A stretch of 64,000 bases of DNA from positions 1-64,000 of the IMG/VR virus record IMGVR_UViG_3300008261_000027; one strand, given 5' to 3'. The DNA comes from a virus. The position numbers were made by a program, and so were the translations under genes. The notes under the pieces were generated by a model, which saw nothing but the letters and a program-made list of their open reading frames with translations, was not told the origin of the DNA and ran no database searches. This document shows, one piece after another, positions 48,201 through 58,137 of this stretch (positions within the stretch are counted from its first letter, which is position 1; each line of letters opens with the position of its first letter).

Positions 48201-51034
48201 GAACCCCACTTTAATAATAGGTGATATGGAACGAAATGTGTCGCAGATATTTCTTTAAATAAAGAAGATATCAATACTTTGTTTCCGTTAAAATCTATTT
48301 CATCATCTAAGTCTTTGTATGGTAATGAATTTAATAAAAGATAAGCCGATCCAACATACCTGTTTGCAACGCCACCTTTTAAAAAGTCATTATATAACTG
48401 TTTATGGAAATATGGAGTATTTAATAAATTTTCATAAAAATCAACCGAATCTCCACTACTGTTTATTGCAGTTAATTTTATTTTATTTGAAAAAATATTT
48501 TGATCAAATCCTAATTGTAACCAAGCTTCTGGTTTAACTGGTGAACTAATAAAACTGTCATTAACATTTATAGAAAATACATTCTTAAATTTATAGTCAC
48601 TAGCAGATAAAGATTTTTTTAAATATTGTTTATATAAATCAGATCCAAAAGGAAATTCATATAATCTATATTCTTCTATTGAATAGTCATTTATTGCTGC
48701 TTGTAAATTTGGGTGCTCGGTGCTAGTGGCTGTGTTATTATTTGAAGCTGTATAATCAATAATTTCAAAATCTTGGTCAACTAATTCTTTTATATATTCA
48801 ACGGTCGAAAGTTTGTTTTGAAAAAATGGAAACCTTTCTTTTGTTCTTAAGGTATATAAAAGACTATTTGTTTCTCCGTTTACGGTCTTAACTTGATTTT
48901 TTATTAAATCTTTTATATCAATATCATTTTCTAATGAACTTTTTAATGTTTCAAATTCTGCGTTAACAATCTCTTCTAAACCTTTACCATATTGAAAATT
49001 ATTGTACGATGTAACATAAAATGCTCTTTCATATATTTCATACAATACATTTATTATAGATTTATCTGTATATGGGATAACACGATCTATTTCAAATAGT
49101 GTGCTTATTTTTTTAACGTTTCTTCTTTCTTGGTCATTATCAAAAATGAATGATAAATCAGATGAATCAATTTCTGTACCTGTTAATGGATCAACTCTTT
49201 TTGTTGCAACACTATTATATGTTTCAATAAATTCCACTTCCGGCCATAAACTAAAATCATTTCCTTTTGTATCACTAACAATTGCTGGATCAGCTGGGTA
49301 AAAAGATACGTCTCGCTCACTATCATCCTTTTTCAATATTTCTGGCCAAGGATAAAAATATTCATCTTTATTCTTATCTGTTGGTTTTACTAAATTACCT
49401 TTTCTTTCATTAGATTTTTGTATGGCTTTTTGATGAACATCTTTCATCAATCTGATATAGGTGTCAGCATTTGCTAATATAACCGCAAAAATATTTCTAA
49501 TAGTTGGTTTGAACCCAAAGCCACCCATATTTGGATTTTGGATAACTTTGTTCATCTCTTCTTCAATTTTAAGTTCAACTGAATTTCTACTAGTAATGAA
49601 AGTTGCTTGTATTGCTTTAATTTCATTAACTAATTTTTCAATAGCAACACCATATGTACCATTTTCAAGTGTATAAAAATCACCTATGTTTCTAATTCGA
49701 TCAATTGAAATTGGTGTAGTTGTTATTGTAAAATCTTCACCATTACTTTTTTTTGCTCTTTCCGATGATTTTTTTCCAAATGCAGTATTTTTTTCAGAAT
49801 TAGCTATAAAGAAATTTATTAGGTATTGTAACGACTTTTTATTTTCACCATTTGTGATTATATCTGAGCTTATAGGCCCATTAGTAAGTTTTGTTTGGTC
49901 ATTTAATGCTTTTATTAATCTATAATATTTGTAAACTGTTTGAGTTCCATCACTATTAGTGATAGTTTCGGTTTTTACCTCGTTCTCAGTTGAATTTAAA
50001 TTTCTATTACTCCAAGAAACAATGCTTCTTTCAAAACTATCTAATAGCGCATCAAATTCCGCAACGTGTGTTAATACGGTTGGGTCGACAGTTTCTGAAA
50101 ATAGTTGTGCCTCAATTATTTTATCTAGGGATTTTGCAGTCATAATTAAATCCCTTAGCGTTTTATCTGGAAAATCTTGGGGAATATAACCCTTTGCTTT
50201 GTAATCTGAATAAATTGATTTTAATATTGAAAATCCTTTTGTTGTTTTGGATATTTTCTTTTCAATAAGTCCAGTTTTTTCATTAACTCTATATGGTTCA
50301 TCTTGTTTTTCAACCATATACATGAATGGTGCATTAACGGCATTTTGAAAAAGTATATCATTTAGAAATGCGTATGAAGAACCAACAAACTTTGCAATAA
50401 TTTCAAAATTTCCGGTTGACCCATTAAACTTAGATTTAAAATCAACCATTTGTATTCTATATCGAATAGCTTTACCATAATAACCCTTTACTGTTAAATA
50501 AAATATTGGCCACGGCTGATGAAAAAAAGCGCTATATGGTGAATTTGCTGGTGCTTCAAATAATGTCTTTCCTCTTACATCTAAAAAGTTTATTGTTATT
50601 TGAGGGATATTGTTAACACCTTTTGTTATGATTGTTATATTCTGTATACCAAAAGTTTGTGCGGTTGGATCGTAAACCGCTTCGCCGCCCGTTGTTCTAT
50701 TTAGCCCAACATTTTTTCTAGAAACAAAAGTTTCAGTCCAATTAGTGTCTAGGTTATTTTCAAATTCGTTTTTATCCCCTTGATTTCTTAGTAAATTAAA
50801 TGAACCTTCAGCTATACTTAAAAGTGTGCTTTGTTGCCCATCGGCATAGAAAGTCGTTCTTGGAACCAAATCTGCTTCCAAGTTAACATACATAACTAGA
50901 TTTTCATGATCAACAAGTCTTGATTGTATTTGTCCATTACTATCAACTATACTATTTGGGTCAATATGTATAATGTTTTGTTGATCAACTGTTACTAATA
51001 TGTTCTCACTCTGATTTATTTTATCATTCGCCAT
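45233..51034 (-). CDS. Giant baseplate hub-like protein
   Basis: 1933 residues. The N-terminal part (ITIITKGVNNIPQITINFLD, FHQPWPIFYLTVKGYYGKAI) resembles hub/tail-tube-like domains. Near the C-terminus MGNVMIQPTMYFYLANVPMF and EGTYLVFDVTHSISDN fit the gp27/late-control-D hub pattern (GNp.i.Pg...l..vp...G.Y.V..v.H.i). This region lies at about residues 1650-1700. The length is far above T4 gp27 (391 residues), so much of it is extra domains. The start overlaps the end of the gp53-like gene by 11 nt, which suggests co-translation with wedge/hub partners. The hub assignment is inference from the pattern and gene order. Confidence 0.65.
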   Translation of the reverse strand: MANDKINQSENILVTVDQQNIIHIDPNSIVDSNGQIQSRLVDHENLVMYVNLEADLVPRTTFYADGQQSTLLSIAEGSFNLLRNQGDKNEFENNLDTNWTETFVSRKNVGLNRTTGGEAVYDPTAQTFGIQNITIITKGVNNIPQITINFLDVRGKTLFEAPANSPYSAFFHQPWPIFYLTVKGYYGKAIRYRIQMVDFKSKFNGSTGNFEIIAKFVGSSYAFLNDILFQNAVNAPFMYMVEKQDEPYRVNEKTGLIEKKISKTTKGFSILKSIYSDYKAKGYIPQDFPDKTLRDLIMTAKSLDKIIEAQLFSETVDPTVLTHVAEFDALLDSFERSIVSWSNRNLNSTENEVKTETITNSDGTQTVYKYYRLIKALNDQTKLTNGPISSDIITNGENKKSLQYLINFFIANSEKNTAFGKKSSERAKKSNGEDFTITTTPISIDRIRNIGDFYTLENGTYGVAIEKLVNEIKAIQATFITSRNSVELKIEEEMNKVIQNPNMGGFGFKPTIRNIFAVILANADTYIRLMKDVHQKAIQKSNERKGNLVKPTDKNKDEYFYPWPEILKKDDSERDVSFYPADPAIVSDTKGNDFSLWPEVEFIETYNSVATKRVDPLTGTEIDSSDLSFIFDNDQERRNVKKISTLFEIDRVIPYTDKSIINVLYEIYERAFYVTSYNNFQYGKGLEEIVNAEFETLKSSLENDIDIKDLIKNQVKTVNGETNSLLYTLRTKERFPFFQNKLSTVEYIKELVDQDFEIIDYTASNNNTATSTEHPNLQAAINDYSIEEYRLYEFPFGSDLYKQYLKKSLSASDYKFKNVFSINVNDSFISSPVKPEAWLQLGFDQNIFSNKIKLTAINSSGDSVDFYENLLNTPYFHKQLYNDFLKGGVANRYVGSAYLLLNSLPYKDLDDEIDFNGNKVLISSLFKEISATHFVPYHLLLKWGSQYHRYKRYLKDGVDIISGATTSISGSTFFDNATNVTFNLSGITAPMTAVTYNSNQYIGLYPYYFGIFHQITNGYSFYNPSGFTEVSASTTNVTQLYADTVTSGITKYSVNKTSGGPGYSLTSFVDNSIFSVNDTRYTVLPSSQIFSDVKNLTTNFSYFEQDSFKIILNNPGVYDTLTPYNTFTMPAYGETFKNVDGVYSLIGEQRKFVDLIATFSPALLDKMEEMFLVFSSLNLQIDTKNTVQDYKTFQGLLKAVCSISKENIDFSNDNHKLNIIQNQEKNLEQITKNLLSNENLKVLRLGNPKQIDDYTLFGFIGDSQNYSLGSYNASQLTASNLNLIKLYIGEEAYTGTTPTTYYRDFFSLADIEINEENIINHRELARIYAGWAKRQTTAITKTTFVNYIKTQITEPEKTRLFNYLSNLIVKLQSKDFQVNNDQNNKITIYHGFNEAKTTKLDLYQFFKSFNDKWISGNAIGQRHLMDEFLFLDKANRDIGDDAYISLERLISLSDEKNIKVDLYSAVSILIQGTNFDMRPLPAYINFYGTNSSNKSRITPSKNLAKNLFGTHLDVDYQDATPKIILQYVNGTSKYLDMQRVNKKFKFKNDGFDIKDTTRNPLLVEPKIFMDADLSKSNRVVSFEINFGDYSQGIFKEISLDQSTYKNTTESALAQERLARSQGGGGTHQVDIGLFDIYKTASYQCTVKMMGNVMIQPTMYFYLANVPMFEGTYLVFDVTHSISDNTIETTLTGVRLSNSSLPNLENSFMASYRPLFSKLLSSAIRKKQQIDSQQTTEKTITLPNSESANINPGNELAGEDLYKKLVYTSGFYQEMIPYNGAKYNGKEEKYVQLIDLGGNNNQWLRARVVRMGGTNNPIDDKVAMDLISGLSSTENIIKKWENIKNSLGEYYSVRLNGSQANKEKLLNYKTEFLNPRTNAKYTLVSTRDATTNLYNGPVLNGPDQSIGNYGIGMNSMLMRKLKVNEGDVVYFRLI

Positions 51035-51344
51035 AGTATAGCTTATACAATTCTACGTTCTTTTTATAATCTTGTAAAGTATTAATCAACGGATATGGTA
51101 TTCTAACAATAGAATTGTCTGGTATTTCAAATTCTAATGAACCTAATTTTGGATTAGCTTGCATTATAAGCCAACCAAATAATGGTGTTCCATAATATTC
51201 CTGAGATAGTTTATCCATCCTGTGCTTACCTCTTTTATACTGAGTAAATTTATCAGTACCTTTTAAAGGTATTTCAATACCAGGAACAATCTGATGTTCC
51301 CCATCGACGTTAAAATACTCGTATCTATTAAAATATTGATTCAT
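51024..51344 (-). CDS. 53: Baseplate wedge protein gp53-like, LysM-type
   Basis: 106 residues. DKLSQEYYGTPLFGWLIMQA followed by NPKLGSLEFEIPDNSIVRIP gives the LysM-like pattern seen in gp53 and in small baseplate proteins (YG....W..I..AN......I..G..l.IP). gp53 sits at the junction of hub and wedge. Its start and stop touch both neighbours (overlaps of 1 and 11 nt), so it is translationally linked to the 1590- and 1933-residue baseplate proteins. Confidence 0.75.
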   Translation of the reverse strand: MNQYFNRYEYFNVDGEHQIVPGIEIPLKGTDKFTQYKRGKHRMDKLSQEYYGTPLFGWLIMQANPKLGSLEFEIPDNSIVRIPYPLINTLQDYKKNVELYKLYYGE

Positions 51345-54300
51345 TATTTAGTTGCTTTTGAAAAATTTAACCTAGTTTCCGTAGAAAAATCTTTTGTATT
51401 GTGTATCTTCTTTATTACCTCTTCCTGACCAGACGTTAATGTTCCAGCAGAAAATGAGTATGGCTCAATTTCTTTTTTAATTTTAACTTCTTTGTATTTA
51501 AAATTTTTATCTTTTGAATCAGATAGATTATTTTTTATAAATTTATTTATTCTCCTACCTATCTTATTAACAGTATTTTCATTAAAAAGATCATCATCCG
51601 GAGAATTAGTGTATTCGGTTTTAATGGCATCTATTTTATCATTCAAAATAAACGATAAAACTTTTTTATATGCTTCATCGCTAATACTTGAACTGGTGAA
51701 ATCAAATGTCGAATCTAGTTCACTTGTAAAAATGCCATGTTTTGTACTTATCAATGTAAAAGCATCTGAATATTTTTCATAGAAATCGGTATTTTGAAAA
51801 TTTGTCAACGACTGTGCTGTAACAGTATTGGTTTCTATTTTCGCATCTATTCCATTTGTTAACATGATAAAGTTTAATTTATCAATATCTTCAATTAATA
51901 AATCCCTAGCATTTTCTAAAGCAGAAATATTTTTATTTTCTTCAATTTTACCCATAAACTCGGTAACATACGTTAAAATTAGTGGGTCAATAATTTTTCT
52001 AGATCTAACATATTTTGTTGATCCTGGTTGCATGTCTAGATCCAGTATTAAATTATGGTCAGAAGAATTAACCTTATCTATAAAACCTTTCTTAAAATTT
52101 TCAAATAGATTTATAAAATCCTTTCCTTTCTTATATCTACCCAATAAAGATATTTGTGTTGCAGCTGTTGTATTTTGAGCATCGACCGAATTTATCGATC
52201 TATATGTTGGGGATATAAACAATGGTAATAATTCTGGGCCAAATAATTTTTGTAATTCGTTATATGTTTGACCAAAAATTTTAAAATAATTATTCGTATT
52301 ATCTATCAATGATTTAATATTGTTTGAATAATTTAATTTTCCACCGTCTATTGCTCCAATATAATTTCCATTTATTGGGCTGTCTGGAGATACTTCTGAA
52401 GTTGGACTATTTGGAGTATCTTTTGGATATAGTTTTTCAAGAAAATCTAAATTAAATTCAATTAACTCTTTTTGATCAACTGTTGATTCGGCTCTGTAAT
52501 CATAAATTTCAGTATTTGCATAGAAATTAGAACTTAATGCATTCTGTAATTTAGCAACTGGTTCTTTAATTCCTTGGCCACCAATAAAATTAATTTGTAA
52601 TGTAACATCTGCTACCATTGGTTGCATTCCGATACCCTCTGGATTAAAATCCCAAGTAGAGTTTTCGAAACTTATGTTCATATTTGTTATGACAATTTTT
52701 GAATGATAAAAATCACCAATTCTCAAAACACAAATAGGTGGTGGACCAAATGAAGTGTTTCTGGCATCAAAATTTAAACTAGAATTTGTTCCCAATCCCT
52801 TAATTGGAATTGTATCACCCGGTCTTAAACATTGTTGTAAAAATGTTAATCTAGAATTTAAACCTTCCGGGGTTGTTGAATGGAATGCTGGATGAAAATA
52901 TTTTAATCTTTCTTTTAAACTACTAAAAACAACTGGATCTGTTTCTTCTAGTTTTTTGAAATAAAAACATTCTGATAATGTTTTCATTATTATTTTCTTA
53001 ACAATATCTAAAGGTGGTTTTCTATTCTTTTCAATTCTATCGGAAACAATTTCTATTTTTTCTGGGCCAATAGTTGTCTTTCCAGGGATTGTTGTCCCAG
53101 GTAAAGTACTCATCTTTGTTTTAGTTTGTATTTCTAATTCAGCGGCTCTACAGAAAAAGGTAACTGGGGCATATAATTTTAACCCACCCTTATTTCTTAT
53201 AATATTTTTATTACAATCATACTCAGTATTAATTGTTGCGTTCTCACCTTTATTTGTAAAATATATTTTTACCGATCCATTTATATCATCGCCATAACCA
53301 AGATCTTTTAATGGTATTGTTCTTTCTTCTTTACTTTCTAATGTTGTGCCGGCTTCTAATTGTGCTGGGGTTGCTTTCCAATAATTTTTTTCTGGAACAC
53401 TAGAAGGCCACTCACCAAGTCTAGATAAATTTTTAATTATATATTTTACAATACTATCGGATCTTCTATATGATAACAAAATATTGTAATCTTCTTCATG
53501 AACAAAAGATGTTGTAGATGTTATGTATATTTGAATATCTTCTATTTCATTTTTTTCGATTAACGGTTTTATTTCCGCTAGCTTTTGTGATAATTTAGAA
53601 AAGTCTGCTTCTAACTGATTGAATCCAGCAATAATTTCATCTCTTTTCTTTAGTTTTAAAGATGATAGTGTTGTACCTGGAATCGATAAAGGATTTTTAT
53701 CTCCAAATATCACCTCTCTATCTAAAACATTATCACTGTTATTAATTGTTAATATATTGTTTAATTGAGTATCTAAAACAGATAAGAAATTATCTTTACC
53801 GGCAATATATTCTTCATAAACTTTATCATAATCTTTATCAGCATACAATCCACTTTGTGGATAAGGAATATCGTTTGGAAAAAATACTTTTCCTTTATAT
53901 TTGTCTATTGGTGTTCCTGGAAGTAAAGTATCTTCAGTAGTTACCTCTTTTTCAACAGTAACGTCACCAGCTATTCTATTAAATGCTATTAAATCCGTAA
54001 CATCTTTAGTGTTTCCGTTTTTATAATAATCTAGATATGATAATATTAATTCAATATCTGTTCTATCTAATGTTGTATATTTTCTAACTAAAGTATAAAA
54101 ATCTATGTCTTCACAACCAGCAAAAATTGCATTCAAATAATTTTCAGCCTCTGCATCACTAATATCTTTTATTAAAAGATTTAATATACTTGGGTGGTCT
54201 ACAACTACTTTAAATGATACTGTTCCTGATCGCTCAGTATCTTTGTATGTATATATTGGTTCTGGTCTACCTAAAAATTTATTAGAATCCCAGTTTGCAG

Positions 54301-56116
54301 TATTAACCTCATTAACTTTTAAATCATATGGGGGAAACCACATAACTCTACCACCATTCGCCCCTCTTTCACAGATTGGTAAATCCTCAACAGTGAAACC
54401 AGGCTTATTGGATGTTTTCCAAGAAAGGTTTTCAATAGAAAACATATATTTTTTTGCTTTACCAGTTAATGGATCTGCGGTAATTTGTTCGATATTTGTT
54501 GAGTTTTTAAAATCTCTATCTCCATTAGAAATAGGGGCAATATTTAAATTCCAAGGTGTTGATATTACGCTATCCTTAACACCTCTTATCAATCCAGTTC
54601 TTTTCATTGTGTCAGAATAGTTCATATAAGCCCTATCCTTTGTCCAAACTCTACAATATTCTGTACCGTCTTCTTTTCCTGTTATCTTGTTTACATATTT
54701 TATTGCAGAACCTCTTGAAATAAAACTATTACCTTCTTTAAAGATTCTACTAGTTTGGTCAATTACATTTCCAACATGAGATCTTGAAAGCGCACCATCC
54801 AATGGCATTGAGTTTAATAACTCTTGTGTTTTTGCTAAAATAGAATCTTGTCTAAATTCATTTCTAGTTGACACACTTTCTTCGAACTTAGATCTTTCAG
54901 ATTCAAATTCTAAATTATGTTCTCCAAGTTTATTTCTTGAATTTTTACTATACCAAGTTAACTTCCCAGATATTTGTCCACCTTCTGAAATATTTTTTTG
55001 ATTTGAAAATACATCACTTGCAACTGAATCAAATTTATAAGAAAGATAATATGGGCTTAATACCTTATTATCATTAAAGTCTTGTAAAATATTTAAAACA
55101 TTTTCACCTCTATCATCTCCAATATACGCATTACCTCTTGGTGCTTCTACACCAACTAAATTTTTTATTCCTTGAGCAATAGCATTTGGAAAATTAAACA
55201 ATTTACTTGATTGTTGTGATCTAGCAACTGTTGTATAATCTGGTTTATATGTTGAATATGATAAATTATCGTGTAGGATATCCTTTTGTCCGGACCCCAT
55301 ATATTCATACATGATGTCAGATGGTTTGCTAGATCTCTTTGGTCTTCTTTGTATACCAATTAAAGAACCTATTGCACCAGTAACATCTTGTAAAAATGCT
55401 CCAACAGCTGTTTTGGGTTCTGGTCTATAATTTATTGGATTAGCCGGATCGCTTAAATATTGTCCAGGAATTTCAGAAAATGGAAATTCTACTCCAGCAA
55501 CAGTTTGAACAAAATCAACAATCTTACCTGGAATAGATTTTGCAACAGTTACCTTATAGTTTTTTTCAACTAAATTTTCTTTACCTCTGATGATATTGAT
55601 TGCTGTTGCAGTATTTCCATTAATAGCATCTAATACCCTTAGTCTACCTAATGTTGCTGTTTGTAAATTTTGTCTAATTCTAGATTGTACTGGGCCGTCT
55701 GGGCTATCTTTCAAATATCTATTTGAAAACTGAGCTAATTTTGATTCAAATTCATAATTTTCTGAATTTAATGCCCCAATAAGACTTCTACCTAAAACAT
55801 CCTGTATTTGAAAATATGGGTATAATGCTAAATTACCAATTGCTGGTACTGTCTGAACATCTTCAATTATAACAAATTGTTTGTCGCTTTCTGGACCAAA
55901 TCTATTGATTGCATATGTATCTTTTAGTAATGATGCTCTATCATATCTATCATTAACAACAACATCACCATTATTTTTATTGGCTAAATTGTTTAGATTT
56001 TGTACTGAATAGGAAGTTTTACTAAAGGTCTGAGGACCATTAGGTGCTTGTAGTGTTTTAGATATTAAAGCATCTCTAAAACTTTTTGTGCTATCAAAAT
56101 TTAAATAATTTGGCAT
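51344..56116 (-). CDS. Large baseplate protein with OmpA-like stretch
   Basis: 1590 residues. Near residues 585-645 is VMWFPPYDLKVNEVN, GRPEPIYTYKDTERSG and SFKVVVDHPSILN, a motif group I associate with conserved phage/contractile-system baseplate proteins. Near 862-900 YITSTTSFVHEEDYNILLSY then RRSDSIVKYIIKNL resembles the OmpA-type peptidoglycan-binding core (YN..LS..R...V..Y). Near 1125-1170 FGPPPICVLRIGDFYHSK and WDFNPEGIGMQPMVADVTLQ is another conserved baseplate segment. No catalytic lysozyme residues were found. Together with gp53-like and the hub-like protein it probably forms the inner baseplate. An OmpA-like fold might contact the cell wall, which is inference. Confidence 0.65.
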   Translation of the reverse strand: MPNYLNFDSTKSFRDALISKTLQAPNGPQTFSKTSYSVQNLNNLANKNNGDVVVNDRYDRASLLKDTYAINRFGPESDKQFVIIEDVQTVPAIGNLALYPYFQIQDVLGRSLIGALNSENYEFESKLAQFSNRYLKDSPDGPVQSRIRQNLQTATLGRLRVLDAINGNTATAINIIRGKENLVEKNYKVTVAKSIPGKIVDFVQTVAGVEFPFSEIPGQYLSDPANPINYRPEPKTAVGAFLQDVTGAIGSLIGIQRRPKRSSKPSDIMYEYMGSGQKDILHDNLSYSTYKPDYTTVARSQQSSKLFNFPNAIAQGIKNLVGVEAPRGNAYIGDDRGENVLNILQDFNDNKVLSPYYLSYKFDSVASDVFSNQKNISEGGQISGKLTWYSKNSRNKLGEHNLEFESERSKFEESVSTRNEFRQDSILAKTQELLNSMPLDGALSRSHVGNVIDQTSRIFKEGNSFISRGSAIKYVNKITGKEDGTEYCRVWTKDRAYMNYSDTMKRTGLIRGVKDSVISTPWNLNIAPISNGDRDFKNSTNIEQITADPLTGKAKKYMFSIENLSWKTSNKPGFTVEDLPICERGANGGRVMWFPPYDLKVNEVNTANWDSNKFLGRPEPIYTYKDTERSGTVSFKVVVDHPSILNLLIKDISDAEAENYLNAIFAGCEDIDFYTLVRKYTTLDRTDIELILSYLDYYKNGNTKDVTDLIAFNRIAGDVTVEKEVTTEDTLLPGTPIDKYKGKVFFPNDIPYPQSGLYADKDYDKVYEEYIAGKDNFLSVLDTQLNNILTINNSDNVLDREVIFGDKNPLSIPGTTLSSLKLKKRDEIIAGFNQLEADFSKLSQKLAEIKPLIEKNEIEDIQIYITSTTSFVHEEDYNILLSYRRSDSIVKYIIKNLSRLGEWPSSVPEKNYWKATPAQLEAGTTLESKEERTIPLKDLGYGDDINGSVKIYFTNKGENATINTEYDCNKNIIRNKGGLKLYAPVTFFCRAAELEIQTKTKMSTLPGTTIPGKTTIGPEKIEIVSDRIEKNRKPPLDIVKKIIMKTLSECFYFKKLEETDPVVFSSLKERLKYFHPAFHSTTPEGLNSRLTFLQQCLRPGDTIPIKGLGTNSSLNFDARNTSFGPPPICVLRIGDFYHSKIVITNMNISFENSTWDFNPEGIGMQPMVADVTLQINFIGGQGIKEPVAKLQNALSSNFYANTEIYDYRAESTVDQKELIEFNLDFLEKLYPKDTPNSPTSEVSPDSPINGNYIGAIDGGKLNYSNNIKSLIDNTNNYFKIFGQTYNELQKLFGPELLPLFISPTYRSINSVDAQNTTAATQISLLGRYKKGKDFINLFENFKKGFIDKVNSSDHNLILDLDMQPGSTKYVRSRKIIDPLILTYVTEFMGKIEENKNISALENARDLLIEDIDKLNFIMLTNGIDAKIETNTVTAQSLTNFQNTDFYEKYSDAFTLISTKHGIFTSELDSTFDFTSSSISDEAYKKVLSFILNDKIDAIKTEYTNSPDDDLFNENTVNKIGRRINKFIKNNLSDSKDKNFKYKEVKIKKEIEPYSFSAGTLTSGQEEVIKKIHNTKDFSTETRLNFSKATK

Positions 56117-56156
56117 CCTATTCTTTTACTTAATAAATAGATAAAATAAAAAAATA

Positions 56157-58106
56157 TTACGCAACAAACTCTTTCTTATTACCGAAAATGCTTTGTGCTA
56201 AATCTGATCTTAATCGTGGATTTTTATTTATTTCTGCAACAAATACCTCAGCCAATTCTGGGCTACTACTATTCAAATCAACTTTTACTGTTATACCCAT
56301 CTCTCTTAAGAATTCTTTACCTTTATCTATTAGAGGTTCAGCAATTGGTTGTATTTCTCTTTTTAACCTCTCATACATTTCAGGTAAATTAATTTCATCT
56401 GGGGCATTTATAACCTTTTCTTTCGCATTTTGAAAAAACTCCAACATTTCTGGACTTATGTATTTTTCTATTTCTTTCTGAATTTGATCTGGGCTCATGT
56501 TAACTTGTTTTCCAATTTCATTCGTAAATGTGTTAAACATTTCAGCACCACTTTGAGTTGTTGGATTTAATTTCTCCATAATCTCAGAAGTTCTTTTTAG
56601 TCCATCATAGTAAGCTTGGCCAAGTGGGCCTTTCCTTTGCCCTTCCAATATTTGTAAATAAATTGCTGTAGCAACATTAAGTATTTTTGTTGTTTCATTG
56701 AATTGGTTTCTTGCGATATCTATTGGTTTTTCATTATCTGCGCTCTCTTGTAATTTTTGTAATAAAACTACTTGATCATCAGATAAATCACTTAAACTAA
56801 CAAACCCATCTTGAATATTTGTTAACCCCATTTTATCGGTTATATTTTTTGGAATATCAAAACCAACTTTACCGTCCTTAATTGTTGCAATATTTGAAAC
56901 AAATTCCTTTTGGTCTTCAGTTAAACTAGGAAACATGTCAAGCTCACTCATTGCTTCAAATTTAGCAGCACCTTTAACCGCCATGTTTGTTAATTCTCCC
57001 ATTGATATGCCAAGTGCTTCTGCCATTGCTTTTGCTCTTCTCAAGTTAGCACCAGTAACTTCAAATCTACCTTGTTCTGCGTTATATGTTGCTAAACTTC
57101 TAGCGGCCCCAATAATACTTGTTTGTAAAGATTCAACGTTATTAGTTGCATCATACATTAGTTTAATGGGATCTGCTAAATCACCAACAGCACCTCCAAC
57201 AACCTGTAAATTAGCTGATAAATTAATAGCTTTATCGGGATCAAATAAATCATCAGCAACTCTAAAAATTTCATCCATATTGATTTTTAAAGATTGCGCT
57301 TCTTGAACCATTTTACCTAACCCTTTTATACCATTTTGGAAACCGTATTTGTTTAAATTACCTATTTGTTTTACTAATTCTTCTGAAGTGGCTTTTGCAC
57401 TTAATCCTAGAGCTACAGATCTTGAACCTATTTCTGTTATAGATTTTGCTGCACCATCTAAACCAATACCAACATTTCTAAAATTTTCAACATTTTCTAA
57501 TATTTTTCCTGAACTTGTTGTAAACGCTAAAGATGCAACCATGGCATCAGAAATGGTTTGTTGATTATAAATTGACATTCTTTCCGAAGCCTTCATCATA
57601 GATTCTGAAGCTTCAAGAGTTTCATTCGTAGCAACACCATATTGTTGTGCGTCATACATCGCAAGTCTAATCGACTCGCCCATTCCTGTAGCAATAGCCC
57701 CAACATATCCACCAGCGCCCCTAGTTCTTTCAATAAGTTCTTTGTCAATAGTTGCAACATCTTTCAATATTGCCTCAGTACCCCTTAATAAGCCATCAAA
57801 TATTCCAGAAGCGATTTTAAGAGGGTTGAGACTTGCACTGTTTTTTATTGCATCTATTATTTTTGTACCAGTATCAGTACTAATTCTACCTATTTTACCA
57901 ACTTGTTGGTCTATAAATCCAGCTCCTAATGCCGCAGCAAGAGAACTTGATGAAGAAGACGAAGAAGATGAAGATGAGGACGTGGCGCTTCTACGAACTT
58001 CATTTAATGCTTGTTCATATCTATTAGCCGCTTGAGTTGCATCGCCAGGCTCAACACCTAGCGTTCTGGTTAAATAGTCGTAAAATTGTGATTTAGAATC
58101 TGCCAT
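56157..58106 (-). CDS. Tail tape measure protein
   Basis: 649 residues, predominantly helical. The N-terminal region has a run of 13 Ser (residues 43-55), followed by a Gly/Ala-rich membrane-prone area (LAAALGAGF, LRGTEAIL). Middle segments such as GGYVGAIATGMGESIRLAMY and long amphipathic helices are typical of tape measures. At about 0.15 nm per residue in helix, 649 residues would span about 97 nm, similar to a T4-length tail. Its place directly after the gp26/gp51-like chaperone-type genes fits. It sets tail length during assembly and is ejected or remodelled on infection. Confidence 0.75.
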   Translation of the reverse strand: MADSKSQFYDYLTRTLGVEPGDATQAANRYEQALNEVRRSATSSSSSSSSSSSSSLAAALGAGFIDQQVGKIGRISTDTGTKIIDAIKNSASLNPLKIASGIFDGLLRGTEAILKDVATIDKELIERTRGAGGYVGAIATGMGESIRLAMYDAQQYGVATNETLEASESMMKASERMSIYNQQTISDAMVASLAFTTSSGKILENVENFRNVGIGLDGAAKSITEIGSRSVALGLSAKATSEELVKQIGNLNKYGFQNGIKGLGKMVQEAQSLKINMDEIFRVADDLFDPDKAINLSANLQVVGGAVGDLADPIKLMYDATNNVESLQTSIIGAARSLATYNAEQGRFEVTGANLRRAKAMAEALGISMGELTNMAVKGAAKFEAMSELDMFPSLTEDQKEFVSNIATIKDGKVGFDIPKNITDKMGLTNIQDGFVSLSDLSDDQVVLLQKLQESADNEKPIDIARNQFNETTKILNVATAIYLQILEGQRKGPLGQAYYDGLKRTSEIMEKLNPTTQSGAEMFNTFTNEIGKQVNMSPDQIQKEIEKYISPEMLEFFQNAKEKVINAPDEINLPEMYERLKREIQPIAEPLIDKGKEFLREMGITVKVDLNSSSPELAEVFVAEINKNPRLRSDLAQSIFGNKKEFVA

Positions 58107-58137
58107 TATATAATAGTATATCTAATAAATAGCTTTA

